Source: Pseudomonas syringae KCTC 12500 (lineage in GTDB: Bacteria; Pseudomonadota; Gammaproteobacteria; Pseudomonadales; Pseudomonadaceae). Taken from it: 64,000 bases of DNA. The position numbers and the translations under genes were made by a program. The stretch lies in the NCBI RefSeq assembly GCF_000507185.2, contig NZ_AYTM02000002.1, forward strand, positions 1,945,501-2,009,500. The letters are read 5' to 3'. Below the pieces are notes generated by a model. That model was not told where the DNA came from. It ran no database searches and saw only the letters and a list, made by a program, of their open reading frames with translations. Every line of letters starts with the position of its first letter. The stretch's first letter is position 1. This document shows, piece after piece, positions 26,879 to 35,837 of the stretch.

Positions 26879-28939
26879 TTAAAAATCCTTGCACAGCCGC
26901 AAGCCGTCATAGATCGCCGCGTGGGTATTACGCTGCGCCACGCAATCGCCGATACGAAACAGCAGGTAACCGTCACCCGGCTGGCTCAACGATGGCTGTG
27001 GCTGAATGGCGAACAGCGCGTCGATGTCAATCTGGCCCTTGTTGCGCGAACCCTCCTTGAGCGCGTAATAGATCGCTTCGTCCGGACGCACGCCGTTTTC
27101 CACCACCACCTGATCGACGACCCGCTCTTCCTTGGCGCCGGTGTATTCGTTCTCCAGCACCGCCACCAGCTTGTCGCCCTCGCGATAGACCTTTTCCAGC
27201 ATCATGTCGCCGGTCATGATCACTTCCTTGGGGTACATGCTGCGGTAGTAGGTCGGGAACGAGGTTCCGCCAATCGCCACGCCCGGCTTGATGTCATCGG
27301 TGACGATTTCGACCTGGCAGCCCTTGTCGGCCAGAAAGTCGGCCACCGACATGCCGGTAAACTCGCAAATCGTGTCGTAGACCAGCACGTTCTTGCCCGG
27401 CGCCACCTTGCCGTCCAGCACATCCCAACTGCTGACCACCAGGCCTTCAGCGGCCCCCCAGTGTTCGTTCTGCTCCAGAAACGGATGACCGCCGACCGCC
27501 AGCACCACGATGTCCGGGCGCAGGTCGAGAATGGTTGCCGCATCCGCGGCGGTCCCCAGACGCAGGTCGACTTTCAGGCGCGCCAGCTCCAGCTGGAACC
27601 AGCGCGTGATGCCGGCGATCTGGTCGCGCTGCGGTGCCTTCGATGCGGTGGTGATCTGCCCGCCGATGAAGTCCTTTTTCTCGAACAGGGTCACGTCATG
27701 GCCGCGTTCTGCAGAGACGCGCGCAGCTTCCATCCCGGCAGGACCGGCGCCGACCACCACGACCTTGCGCCTGGGTCCGGCGGATTTCTCGATGATGTGC
27801 GGCACGCCCATGTATTCGCGGGATGTGGCGGCGTTCTGGATGCACAGCACATCCAGGCCCTGATACTGGCGATCGATGCAGTAGTTGGCACCGACGCACT
27901 GTTTGATCTGATCGATCTGGCCCATCTTGATCTTGGCGATCAGGTGCGGATCGGCAATGTGCGCACGGGTCATGCCGACCATGTCGACATAACCGCCTTC
28001 CAGAATTCGGGTTGCCTGGTTCGGGTCCTTGATGTTCTGCGCGTGCAGCACCGGGGCCTTGACCACTTCCTTGATCCCGGCCGCCAGGTGCAGGAACGGC
28101 TCCGGTGGATAACTCATGTTGGGAATGACGTTGGCCAGGGTGTTGTGGGTGTCACACCCAGAGCCCACCACGCCGATGAAGTCGATCATGCCGGTGTCGT
28201 CGTAATACTTGGCGATCTGTTTCATGTCCTCGTGGCTGAGGCCATCGGGATGAAACTCGTCGCCGCAGAGGCGCAGCCCCACACAGAAGTCGGGACCGAC
28301 TTCCTTGCGCACCGCCTTGATCACCTCCAGACCGAAACGCATGCGGTTCTCGAAACTGCCGCCCCACTCGTCGGTACGCTTGTTGACGCGCGGGCTCCAG
28401 AACTGGTCGATCATGTGCTGATGCACCGCCGACAACTCGACGCCGTCCAGACCACCGGCCTTGGCACGCGCCGCAGCGCTGGCGTAATTGCCGATCACCC
28501 GCCAGATTTCTTCCGGCTCGATGGTTTTACAGGTTGCCCGGTGTACCGGCTCGCGGATGCCCGATGGCGACAGCAGGGTCGGCCAGTGATCGCCATCCCA
28601 ACGTGAGCGACGGCCCATGTGGGTAATCTGGATCATGATCTTGGCGCCATGCTTGTGCATGGCGTCGGCGAGGTTCTGGAAGTGCGGGATGATTCTGTCG
28701 GTCGCCAGGTTGACCGACTTCCACCAGCTTTGCGGGCTGTCGATGGCCACGCTTGAAGAGCCGCCACAAATGGCCAGACCGATGCCGCCCTTGGCTTTCT
28801 CCTCGTAGTACTTCACGTAACGATCCGTGGTCATGCCGCCATCGGTGGCGTAAACCTCGGCGTGCGCGGTGCTCAGCACGCGATTGCGGATGGTGAGTTT
28901 GCCGATCTGGATCGGCTGGAACATCGCTTCGAAAGCCAT
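26879..28939 (-). CDS. dgcA: DgcA, dimethylglycine demethylase flavoprotein
   Basis: A 686-residue member of the trimethylamine dehydrogenase / old yellow enzyme-like family. It has an N-terminal FMN barrel (MFQPIQIGKLTIRNRV, VELSAVHQHMIDQFWSPR), a 4Fe-4S cysteine cluster (CVGANYCIDRQ ... VLCIQNAA), and C-terminal FAD/NAD domains starting at VVVVGAGPAGMEAARVSAER. It demethylates dimethylglycine to sarcosine, working with DgcB and the ETF pair. Lies downstream of the DUF5943 and dipeptidase genes in the same operon. Confidence 0.94.
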   Translation of the reverse strand: MAFEAMFQPIQIGKLTIRNRVLSTAHAEVYATDGGMTTDRYVKYYEEKAKGGIGLAICGGSSSVAIDSPQSWWKSVNLATDRIIPHFQNLADAMHKHGAKIMIQITHMGRRSRWDGDHWPTLLSPSGIREPVHRATCKTIEPEEIWRVIGNYASAAARAKAGGLDGVELSAVHQHMIDQFWSPRVNKRTDEWGGSFENRMRFGLEVIKAVRKEVGPDFCVGLRLCGDEFHPDGLSHEDMKQIAKYYDDTGMIDFIGVVGSGCDTHNTLANVIPNMSYPPEPFLHLAAGIKEVVKAPVLHAQNIKDPNQATRILEGGYVDMVGMTRAHIADPHLIAKIKMGQIDQIKQCVGANYCIDRQYQGLDVLCIQNAATSREYMGVPHIIEKSAGPRRKVVVVGAGPAGMEAARVSAERGHDVTLFEKKDFIGGQITTASKAPQRDQIAGITRWFQLELARLKVDLRLGTAADAATILDLRPDIVVLAVGGHPFLEQNEHWGAAEGLVVSSWDVLDGKVAPGKNVLVYDTICEFTGMSVADFLADKGCQVEIVTDDIKPGVAIGGTSFPTYYRSMYPKEVIMTGDMMLEKVYREGDKLVAVLENEYTGAKEERVVDQVVVENGVRPDEAIYYALKEGSRNKGQIDIDALFAIQPQPSLSQPGDGYLLFRIGDCVAQRNTHAAIYDGLRLCKDF

Positions 28940-28954
28940 AACCCGATCCTCGAT

Positions 28955-29485
28955 TTACAGCGGCTTAACGACGAACAGACCGTCGTCATGACCTTCTTCG
29001 GAACCACCGTAAACCTGCTCGGCAACCGTGCGCACAGTGCTGCCGCTGGCAGCGAGGATCTGATCCATGGCCCCGGCGAACCAGCCGGTGAACATGTAAT
29101 CGACCTTGCGCCCGACCTTGCCGTAGACGTACACGAAACAGGAGTGTTCCAGCTTCACACTGGCAGTGCCTTTTTCGATGTCGATGTCCTGGATCTTGAA
29201 CAGGCCCCAGCCGCGCTGCGACAGACGCTTCATGTAGTGCTCGAACACCGCAACGCCTTCCAGGCCATGGCATTCGGCTTCCTTTTCGCACCAGTGCCAG
29301 GCGGATTTGTAACCCGCCTTGTAGAGGATGTCGGCGTAGGCATCGGCGCCCAGCACGTCCTCGATGCCCCTATGGTTGTTGACGAAAAAGTGCCGGGGCA
29401 CATAGAGCATCGGCAACGCATCGGAGGTCCAGACGCCGGTTTCGCTGTCGACTTCGATGGGCAGTTGCGGGGCGATTTTAGCCAT
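28955..29485 (-). CDS. Betaine-operon accessory protein (DUF5943/4-vinyl reductase-like)
   Basis: A 176-residue soluble protein (MAKIAPQLPIEVDSETG, VPRHFFVNNHRGIEDVLG, GWFAGAMDQILAASG). It corresponds to the conserved hypothetical gene next to dgcA in pseudomonads (P. aeruginosa PA5397 position). The pattern resembles V4R/4-vinyl reductase-type ligand-binding domains. Its function is unknown. The start at 29485 is set by the conserved MAKIAP beginning. It ends 15 nt before the dgcA start. Confidence 0.8.
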   Translation of the reverse strand: MAKIAPQLPIEVDSETGVWTSDALPMLYVPRHFFVNNHRGIEDVLGADAYADILYKAGYKSAWHWCEKEAECHGLEGVAVFEHYMKRLSQRGWGLFKIQDIDIEKGTASVKLEHSCFVYVYGKVGRKVDYMFTGWFAGAMDQILAASGSTVRTVAEQVYGGSEEGHDDGLFVVKPL

Positions 29486-29569
29486 GGCGGTCAAACTCCA
29501 GATGATTCGGGCTACACCCACCGCTCGAAGGGCCGTGGGGGTTCAATTCGATAAGGTATGGCGGGCGGG

Positions 29570-30547
29570 TTACTCGCCCCAGACGTCGGCCAGAACGTTG
29601 ACCCAGTTCTCGCCCATGATCTTGCGCACCACGCGTTCGGAGTGACCGCGCTTGAGCAACGTTTCAGTCAGATTGGGAAACTCCCCCACGGTGCGGATGC
29701 CCAGCGGGTTGATGATCTTGCCGAAGTTGGTCAGGCGGCGGGCGTAGCCCTTGTCGTGGGTCAGGTACTCGAAAAATTCCTGGCCGTGACCCTGGGTAAA
29801 GTCAGTACCAATGCCGATGGCGTCTTCGCCGACGATGTTCATCACGTATTCGATGGCTTCGGCGTAATCGTCGATGGTCGACTCGATGCCCTTGGCCAGG
29901 AACGGCGCGAACATGGTCACGCCGACAAAACCGCCATGGTCGGCGATGAACTTCAGTTCGACGTCGGACTTGTTGCGCGGGTGTTCCTTGAGGCCGGACG
30001 GCAGGCAGTGGGAATAGCAGACCGGCTTTTTCGATTCGAGAATGACTTCTTCCGAGGTTTTCGAGCCGACGTGGGACAGGTCGCACATCACCCCGACGCG
30101 GTTCATTTCAGCGACGATCTCACGACCGAAACCCGATAGCCCGCCGTCGCGCTCGTAGCAGCCCGTGCCCACCAGATTCTGGGTGTTGTAGCACATCTGC
30201 ACGATGCCCACGCCGAGCTTCTTGAAGATCTCGACGTAGCCGATCTGGTCTTCATAGGCGTGCGCGTTCTGAAAGCCGAACAGGATACCGGTCTTGCCCA
30301 GTTCCTTGGCCTTGCGGATGTCGGCAGTGGTATGAACGGGCATGACCAGGTCGCTGTTTTCGCGCATCAGTTTCTGGCTGGTGCAGATGCTGTTGATGGT
30401 CGCCTGAAAGCCCTCCCACACCGACACGGTGCAGTTGGCCATGGTCAGGCCGCCCTTGCGCATGTCTTCAAACAGCTCGCGGTTCCACTTGGCGATGATC
30501 AGCCCGTCAATAACGATGCTGTCGGCGTGTAATTCGGCTGGGCTCAT
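29570..30547 (-). CDS. Membrane dipeptidase-like (peptidase M19) protein of the betaine operon
   Basis: A 325-residue zinc peptidase-family protein (IVIDGLIIAKWNREL, MCDLSHVGSKTSEEV, GIGTDFTQGHGQEFF), matching the M19 'dipeptidase' that starts the dgc operon in P. aeruginosa (PA5396 position). Its first metal motif is atypical (DGLIIAKWN instead of the usual DGHND). Dipeptidase activity is therefore doubtful, and it may act on another step of betaine metabolism. The longer reading from 30757 covers the promoter region and is rejected. Confidence 0.85.
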   Translation of the reverse strand: MSPAELHADSIVIDGLIIAKWNRELFEDMRKGGLTMANCTVSVWEGFQATINSICTSQKLMRENSDLVMPVHTTADIRKAKELGKTGILFGFQNAHAYEDQIGYVEIFKKLGVGIVQMCYNTQNLVGTGCYERDGGLSGFGREIVAEMNRVGVMCDLSHVGSKTSEEVILESKKPVCYSHCLPSGLKEHPRNKSDVELKFIADHGGFVGVTMFAPFLAKGIESTIDDYAEAIEYVMNIVGEDAIGIGTDFTQGHGQEFFEYLTHDKGYARRLTNFGKIINPLGIRTVGEFPNLTETLLKRGHSERVVRKIMGENWVNVLADVWGE

Positions 30548-30774
30548 CAGGCTGTCCCCTTTTTGATTCCGGTGCGCCGAATCGGCTGTCGGCGCTAATG
30601 GGGTCAGCATATGCCGGAGGGTCAGGGGAACCGGGTGCAAAAACGACAGGGGGTTTGCCGAAAGCGTCAAGATGCGACAAAGGGGGACGGCGTGTCGTCG
30701 TGCGATGTCGTAAACCTGTTCAATGTCTCGCGCTTGAGACAGAATCGAGCCTATCAATGGATCGGAGCGACTCG

Positions 30775-31185
30775 ATGAAAACGTTTTTGCTGACCCTGGC
30801 CCTTATGACGACGGCTGTGACTGGCGTACACGCCGCTCAGAACCCTGACGCGTCGCCGTGCGACGGTGTCGAGGACGACAAGCAGACCCTTGAATGCTCG
30901 GCCTACAGCCGCACCACTGCCGAACAGTTGCTCAAGGAGAACTTCGACAACCTGCTCAAGCGCGTTCAGTCGCAGTTCGTTGCCAACAAGACGCAGTTCA
31001 ACGACTTTACCAGCAAGCTCAAGACCGCCCAGCAAGCCTGGGAGAAGCTGCGTGACGCCGACTGCGCGGTTGAAGTCTTTCCTTCTGCAGCAGGTAGTAA
31101 GGCCTTCACCATCAGTGAAAACGATTGCGTTGCACGCATGAGTGACGAGCGCTCGGAGTATCTGGAGTCGATAGCTCAGGAATAA
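30775..31185 (+). CDS. LprI-like secreted protein (DUF1311 type)
   Basis: A 136-residue protein with a signal peptide (MKTFLLTLALMTTAVTGVHA). The mature part has the DUF1311/LprI pattern: C...K.....C, a helical middle, then AQQAWEKLRDADCAVEVF and a final DCVARMSDERSEYLE. Family members include the lysozyme inhibitor LprI of mycobacteria; most bacterial members have no defined role. The start has a GGAG site. It is transcribed divergently from the dipeptidase-like gene. Confidence 0.78.
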   Translation: MKTFLLTLALMTTAVTGVHAAQNPDASPCDGVEDDKQTLECSAYSRTTAEQLLKENFDNLLKRVQSQFVANKTQFNDFTSKLKTAQQAWEKLRDADCAVEVFPSAAGSKAFTISENDCVARMSDERSEYLESIAQE

Positions 31186-31240
31186 CGTCTACGATGAGAT
31201 AACCTGCCTCTTTATATGAACGAGCTCATCAGGTTTTCTC

Positions 31241-31660
31241 ATGATTATTTGCGGTGTAGAAATCAAAGGCAGCGAAGCCATCTTCGCCCTCGCCACGCGA
31301 CGTAATGGCGACATCGAGCACTTGCCGCTCGCCACGAAGAAGCTTGCACTGGAGGACGATGACGAGGCCGCCAACGTCAAAGCCTTCTCCACACAACTTG
31401 CCGGTTTCGTGCGTGAAAACGGCATCAGCCATGTGGTCATCAAGAAGCGCAGCAAGAAAGGCGAATTCGCTGGCGGCCCGACCACTTTCAAGATCGAAAC
31501 CATCTTTCAACTGATGTCCGATTGCAACGTGGTGCTGATCTCACCGCAGACCATCAATGCGCAGAACAAGAAACACACCTTCGCCCTGCCCGACACCCTG
31601 AACAAGTATCAGCACGAAGCGTACAAGGCGGCGTGTGCGGGGGTGATGAAGAGCGTTTAG
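31241..31660 (+). CDS. DUF3010-family protein
   Basis: A 139-residue soluble protein (MIICGVEIKGSEAIFALATR, VVIKKRSKKGEFAGGP, NKYQHEAYKAACAGVM), matching the conserved DUF3010 family. The fold suggestion is RNase H-like, from the initial 'CGVEIKGSEAIFAL' strand pattern, but no catalytic set was confirmed. The 210-bp repeat array begins 2 nt after its stop. Confidence 0.8.
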   Translation: MIICGVEIKGSEAIFALATRRNGDIEHLPLATKKLALEDDDEAANVKAFSTQLAGFVRENGISHVVIKKRSKKGEFAGGPTTFKIETIFQLMSDCNVVLISPQTINAQNKKHTFALPDTLNKYQHEAYKAACAGVMKSV

Positions 31661-31662
31661 AC

Positions 31663-32670
31663 GCTTCAAGAGCTTCCGGAACCGCGTGCCCACGCGGAGT
31701 ACCCATCGTTACGCACAAGTCCGCTTTTGATTCTGGCCGAAGGCCGTGGGAGCGAACTTGTTCGCGAAGACGGTCGTTCAGAAAATGCATTTTCGGAGAA
31801 TATACCGGCCCTTTCGCGAACAAGTTCGCTCCTGCGCCCGCCGGGTAGAAGCGAGATTGTTCAGGCTCTTCAGCTTCAAGAGCTTCCGGAACCGCATGCC
31901 CACGCGGAGTACCCATCGTTACGCACAAGTCCGCTTTGGATTCTGGCCGGAGGCCGTGGGAGCGAACTTGTTCGCGAAGACGGTCGTTCAGAAAATGCAT
32001 TTTCGGAGAATATACCGGCCCTTTCGCGAACAAGTTCGCTCCTACGCCCGCTGGGCAGAAGCGAGATTGTTGAGGCTCTTCAGCTTCAAGAGCTTCCGGA
32101 ACCGCATGCCCACGCGGAGTACCCATCGTTACGCACAAGTCCGCTTTTGATTCTGGCCGAAGGCCGTGGGAGCGAACTTGTTCGCGAAGACGGTCGTTCA
32201 GAAAATGCATTTTCGGAGAATATACCGGCCCTTTCGCGAACAAGTTCGCTCCTACGCCCGCCGGGCAGAAGCGAGATTGTTCAGGCTCTTCAGCTTCAAG
32301 AGCTTCCGGAACCGCATGCCCACGCGGAGTGCCTATCGTTACGCACAAGTCCGCTTTGGATTCTGGCCGGAGGCCGTGGGAGCGAACTTGTTCGCGAAGA
32401 CGGTCGTTCAGAAAATGCATTTTCGGAGAATATACCGGCCCTTTCGCGAACAAGTTCGCTCCTACGCCCGCCGGGCAGAAGCGAGATTGTTCAGGCTCTT
32501 CAGCTTCAAGAGCTTCCGGAACCGCATGCCCACGCGGAGTGCCCATCGTTACGCACAAGTCCGCTTTTGATTCTGGCCGGAGGCCGTGGGAGCGAACTTG
32601 TTCGCGAAGACGGTCGTTCAGAAAATGCATTTTCGGAGAATGTACCGGCCCTTTCGCGAACAAGTTCGCT
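31663..32670. repeat. Tandem array of 210-bp repeats, each with a REP palindrome pair
   Basis: Units start at 31663, 31873, 32083, 32293 and 32503 (GCTTCAAGAGCTTCCGGAAC), an exact 210-nt period. Each holds the arm GAGCGAACTTGTTCGCGAA, its reverse complement, and a part resembling the repeat at 6.98 kb. The fifth unit is cut at 32670 by the IS110 element. Its last 42 nt continue at 33849. Units differ at only a few positions, so the expansion is recent. The multiple-of-three period keeps long frames open by accident. Confidence 0.93.
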
Positions 32671-32679
32671 TGTATGGTA

Positions 32680-32849
32680 AGACTTGAAGGGAGGAGGAGG
32701 GACTTAGTTCGCTTCTGACTGTTCGCGCAGTACAGACCCGTAGGAGATTTCACCCCTCCTCCTTTCACCCAAGCGCCGATAAAGAATGCTTAAGGCTCAC
32801 AACCTACGATAGAAACAAGCCTGCGCCTCTGGGTGGCCCCTTCAAGTCT
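32680..32849 (+). ncRNA. Predicted bridge RNA in the left end of the IS110 element
   Basis: A 9-bp stem (GGAGGAGGG 32693-32701 with CCCTCCTCC 32754-32762) closes a loop carrying AGTTCGCT (32706-32713), identical to the left target, and CGTAGGAG (32739-32746), the reverse complement of the right target CTCCTACG. A second stem (CACCC..GCGC 32766-32776 with GCGC..GGGTG 32823-32835) closes a loop with AGAAT (32783) and ACAAG (32815), which match the element's own right end and, as complement, its left end. An outer 12-bp pairing joins 32680-32691 and 32838-32849. This is the two-loop plan of IS621-type bridge RNAs. Exact ends are not known. Confidence 0.72.
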
Positions 32850-32875
32850 GTAAACCTTATCCCCGAGGAGGCGTT

Positions 32876-33823
32876 ATGGCAATGCGGGTTACTCTGGAAA
32901 AACCGATCATCGGTGTAGATGTCGCCAAGAATGAGCTGGTGATCTACCACGATCAATATGATCGACTTGAGGCAATCCCCAATACCAAAGTCGCCATCAC
33001 CCAATGGCTGAAGGCCTTGGCGAGCAGCTGCGCCATCGCCATCGAAGCCACTAACGTCTATCACGTCCTGTTCGCGGATGCGGCCCACGAAGCAGGCTGT
33101 GACATTTATATGGTGGATGGCTATCAGCTCAGTCATTACCGTAAAGGCGTCAACATACGCGCCAAAACCGATGCCCAAGATGCTCGTTTGTTGGCCCGAT
33201 ACCTGAAAAACGAGCTTGATGAGTTGCGGCCCTGGATACCTGCGAGCCCGCTTTATCGGCAGCTTCTGAGCCTGTTCCGACGTCGTGCAGCCTTGGTTCA
33301 GGCTCGTACTGGCCTGGTGCAAAGCTGGACCAACGAGCCTTTTCTGAGAACAGCGTTCGCCAATCAGGTCAACTCGATGAAACGATTTGAGGCGCTCGTT
33401 GAAAAGAAGATTCGCGATGTACTGCAGGAAGCCGGTCTGATGAGGCAGGTCAACCGCTGTATGAAAGTAGAAGGGATCGGCTTTCTGACTGCAGCTCGTT
33501 TGGTCACTTCTTTTCAGCGAGGCGAGTTCAGCGGAGCGAACGCCTTTATCGCGTTTCTTGGGCTGGACCTGAGAGTATCCAAATCAGGGCAAAGTGATGG
33601 ACCTCGTCGATTGACCAAACGCGGCGATCCAGAAGCCCGACGGTTGCTGCACAACGCGGCTATGTCCGGGAGCCGTACGCCGGCCTGGAAGCCTTTTTAT
33701 GAAGAGCAGAGAAAGCGTGGCTTTAGTACAACTCAAGCGCTGGTCATGCTCTCCCGAAAGTTGGCTCGAGTAGTCTTCGCTCTGTTAAAGAACCAGAGCG
33801 AATATCAAACAAAAGTGGCTTGA
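32876..33823 (+). CDS. IS110-family transposase (bridge-RNA-guided recombinase)
   Basis: A 315-residue recombinase. The N-terminal DEDD RuvC-like domain is visible (IIGVDVAKNELVIY, AIEAT, KTDAQDARLLARYL). The C-terminal transposase-20-type domain is also present (VEGIGFLTAARLVT, AFIAFLGLDLRVSKSGQS), with the conserved serine region near AAMSGSRTPAW. It is full length, with a strong GAGGAG site and no frameshift, so the element may be active. Confidence 0.95.
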   Translation: MAMRVTLEKPIIGVDVAKNELVIYHDQYDRLEAIPNTKVAITQWLKALASSCAIAIEATNVYHVLFADAAHEAGCDIYMVDGYQLSHYRKGVNIRAKTDAQDARLLARYLKNELDELRPWIPASPLYRQLLSLFRRRAALVQARTGLVQSWTNEPFLRTAFANQVNSMKRFEALVEKKIRDVLQEAGLMRQVNRCMKVEGIGFLTAARLVTSFQRGEFSGANAFIAFLGLDLRVSKSGQSDGPRRLTKRGDPEARRLLHNAAMSGSRTPAWKPFYEEQRKRGFSTTQALVMLSRKLARVVFALLKNQSEYQTKVA

Positions 33824-33848
33824 GGGCTTTGCCAAAACCATAGAATCT

Positions 33849-33890
33849 CCTACGCCCGCCGGGCAGAAGCGAGATTGTTCAGGCTCTTCG
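33849..33890. repeat. Remainder of the fifth 210-bp repeat unit
   Basis: CCTACGCCCGCCGGGCAGAA and the following 22 nt match the end of the other units up to ...GGCTCTTC. The array ends here; the next bases (GGTACTTG) are unique. Confidence 0.9.
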
Positions 33891-33953
33891 GTACTTGTGT
33901 CTAACCATGAGCGCGGAGCATTCATTCGCCTGGCAGGTGCTTTTGGCCGGACA

Positions 33954-33980
33954 TAAAAAAACCCGCATTTCTGCGGGTTT
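33954..33980 (-). terminator. Rho-independent terminator of fba
   Basis: On the minus strand, AAACCCGCAG-AAA-TGCGGGTT is followed by a run of seven T. It lies 19 nt after the fba stop. Confidence 0.9.
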
Positions 33981-33998
33981 CTTCAATGCTCAGCCAAC

Positions 33999-35063
33999 TC
34001 AGTTGACCTTGGCATCCAGTTCGCCACGCGCGTAGCGTTCGAACATGGCGTCCAGGGAGATCGGCTTGATCTTCGAGGCGTTGCCAGCGGTGCCGAATGC
34101 TTCGTAACGGGCGATACAGACGTCACGCATGGCCGAAACAGTCTTGGCCAGGTACTTGCGCGGGTCGAACTCGCTCGGGTTTTTGGCCATGAATTCGCGG
34201 ATGGCACCAGTGGACGCCAGACGCAGGTCGGTGTCGATGTTGACCTTGCGCACGCCGTGCTTGATGCCTTCAACGATTTCTTCGACCGGCACACCGTAGG
34301 TTTCTTTGATGTCGCCGCCGAACTCGTTGATGATCTTCAGCCATTCCTGTGGAACAGAGGAAGAACCGTGCATCACCAGGTGAGTGTTGGGGATGCGCTT
34401 GTGGATCTCTTTGATACGCTCGATCGCCAAGATGTCGCCGGTAGGCGGCTTGGTGAACTTGTAAGCGCCGTGGCTGGTGCCGATGGCGATGGCCAAGGCA
34501 TCGACCTGAGTGCGCTTGACGAAGTCAGCGGCCTCTTCCGGGTCGGTCAGCATCTGGCTGTGATCCAGAACGCCTTCCGCGCCAACCCCGTCTTCTTCAC
34601 CGGCCATGCCGGTTTCCAGCGAACCCAGCACGCCCAGCTCGCCTTCCACCGAAACACCGCAGGCGTGAGCGAAAGACACCACGCGACGGGTAACGTCGAC
34701 GTTGTAGTCGTAATCGGCTGGGGACTTGCCGTCTTCACGCAGCGAGCCGTCCATCATGACCGAGCTGAAACCCAGCTGGATCGAGCGCTGGCAGATGTCA
34801 GGGCTGGTGCCGTGGTCCTGGTGCATAACCACCGGGATGTGCGGAAATTCTTCGATCGCGGCGAGGATCAGGTGACGCAGAAACGGCGCGCCGGCGTATT
34901 TGCGGGCACCGGCAGAAGCCTGGACGATCACCGGGGAGTCGGTCTTGTCGGCCGCTTCCATAATGGCGCGCATCTGTTCCAGGTTGTTTACGTTGAAAGC
35001 TGGAACGCCGTAGCCGAATTCGGCTGCGTGGTCCAACATCTGGCGCATGCTGATAAGTGCCAT
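33999..35063 (-). CDS. fba: Class II fructose-1,6-bisphosphate aldolase
   Basis: A 354-residue zinc-dependent aldolase cleaving fructose 1,6-bisphosphate to DHAP and glyceraldehyde 3-phosphate; in pseudomonads it mainly serves gluconeogenesis. Zinc and substrate motifs are visible: [35 protein letters not shown] and the phosphate-binding VNIDTDLR. The start at 35063 has a GGGAGAG site; an extension to 35129 lacks family similarity. It belongs to the epd-pgk-fba cluster. Confidence 0.97.
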   Translation of the reverse strand: MALISMRQMLDHAAEFGYGVPAFNVNNLEQMRAIMEAADKTDSPVIVQASAGARKYAGAPFLRHLILAAIEEFPHIPVVMHQDHGTSPDICQRSIQLGFSSVMMDGSLREDGKSPADYDYNVDVTRRVVSFAHACGVSVEGELGVLGSLETGMAGEEDGVGAEGVLDHSQMLTDPEEAADFVKRTQVDALAIAIGTSHGAYKFTKPPTGDILAIERIKEIHKRIPNTHLVMHGSSSVPQEWLKIINEFGGDIKETYGVPVEEIVEGIKHGVRKVNIDTDLRLASTGAIREFMAKNPSEFDPRKYLAKTVSAMRDVCIARYEAFGTAGNASKIKPISLDAMFERYARGELDAKVN

Positions 35064-35176
35064 TGTCTGTTTCTCTCCCGGTAGGGTCGTTAGTCGAGCA
35101 AGCCTGCCGTAGTGGCGGCTGCCATTCAAGTTATAAGCTCAGCCGCGAGGCCGTGCGTGTGTGCCCGAGATCCGAC

Positions 35177-35503
35177 TTATCTGGCCTTGCAGCCGCGACC
35201 GATCAGATCGTTGGTAGCGTCCCAGTAGATCAGGCCCTCGCTACCCTTGTTGACGAATGCCAACACATTGTTGCTGTACAGCGTACCGCTGGCAGCGCCG
35301 GGTTCGGCCTTTAGCCTGAACACCTGGTCGCTCTGATTCAGACGCACATCGACTTCCTTCTTGGCCGAGTCGATGTAGCGCCAGTTGACCTCTGCATTGC
35401 TGTCGCATACCCAGCGATTCCAGGGGTCATTGTGCTGCGGTGAACTCATGCTCGAACAACCGCCAAGCACTGCCAAAACCCCAAGGGCAATCACGCCTTT
35501 CAT
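35177..35503 (-). CDS. MliC-type lysozyme-inhibitor lipoprotein
   Basis: A 108-residue lipoprotein (signal MKGVIALGVLAVLGG, lipid Cys16). The mature part (WVCDSNAEVNWRYID, VFRLKAEPGAASGTLYSNN, FVNKGSEGLIYWD) matches the MliC/PliC fold, which blocks c-type lysozymes at the cell envelope. The start has an AGGAGACG site. Confidence 0.82.
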   Translation of the reverse strand: MKGVIALGVLAVLGGCSSMSSPQHNDPWNRWVCDSNAEVNWRYIDSAKKEVDVRLNQSDQVFRLKAEPGAASGTLYSNNVLAFVNKGSEGLIYWDATNDLIGRGCKAR

Positions 35504-35555
35504 TACGTCTCCTGGCTGCCCTGCGAAACACGGCACGTGCCGGTCGTTTCAACTG

Positions 35556-35753
35556 TCAGGGGCAGTTCTGTTCCTGATTTCGGTCATCGGCCGGCTCACC
35601 GGTGACATGTGCCTCGACCCGTTGACTGTTTTCAGTCGTCGGCACATTCACGGCGGCCGGGCTGAATATCTGACAGGTCTTGGCACGCGAGCCAGAACCG
35701 GTACAACCAGCCAGTACAATGCAGCTCATCAGAGCCAAGGCAGCGATCTTCAT
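35556..35753 (-). CDS. Small lipoprotein of unknown function
   Basis: A 65-residue lipoprotein: signal MKIAALALMSCIVLAG then Cys17, followed by a Ser/Thr/Asn-rich tail with two further cysteines. It has an AAAGGAG site. It lies in a run of three lipoprotein genes between pgk and fba, all on the same strand. The family is not recognised. Confidence 0.65.
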   Translation of the reverse strand: MKIAALALMSCIVLAGCTGSGSRAKTCQIFSPAAVNVPTTENSQRVEAHVTGEPADDRNQEQNCP

Positions 35754-35837
35754 GGCGAAACTCCTTTCGCGGAAAAATATCCACCCTTTAAAGACCGCTG
35801 AAGCCCGTCAATGTTGCCAACGGGTTTCAGACCTGGC

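Larger units (their letters stand above)
32669..33846 (+). mobile_element. IS110-family insertion sequence inserted in a REP palindrome
   Basis: The repeat unit reads ...AAGTTCG-CT up to 32670 and resumes CT-CCTACGCCCG at 33847. Removing 1178 bp restores a complete fifth 210-bp unit with a single CT core. There are no terminal inverted repeats, and nothing is duplicated beyond the CT dinucleotide, as expected for IS110 elements. About 205 nt of noncoding 5' end precede the transposase and only 23 nt follow it. Confidence 0.92.

Noticed and set aside
25021..28606. Long plus-strand frames opposite dgcB and dgcA
   Set aside because: Shadows of conserved genes on the other strand, with no ribosome sites and no recognisable domains.
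31554..32768. Long minus-strand frame (404 codons) with repeated 70-residue blocks, and a matching plus-strand frame at 31727-32680
   Set aside because: The 210-bp repeat period is a multiple of three, so open frames repeat automatically. They run across REP palindromes and have no ribosome site or family similarity.
31663..33890. CRISPR array
   Set aside because: The units are 210-bp tandem repeats without unique spacers, and no cas gene is nearby.
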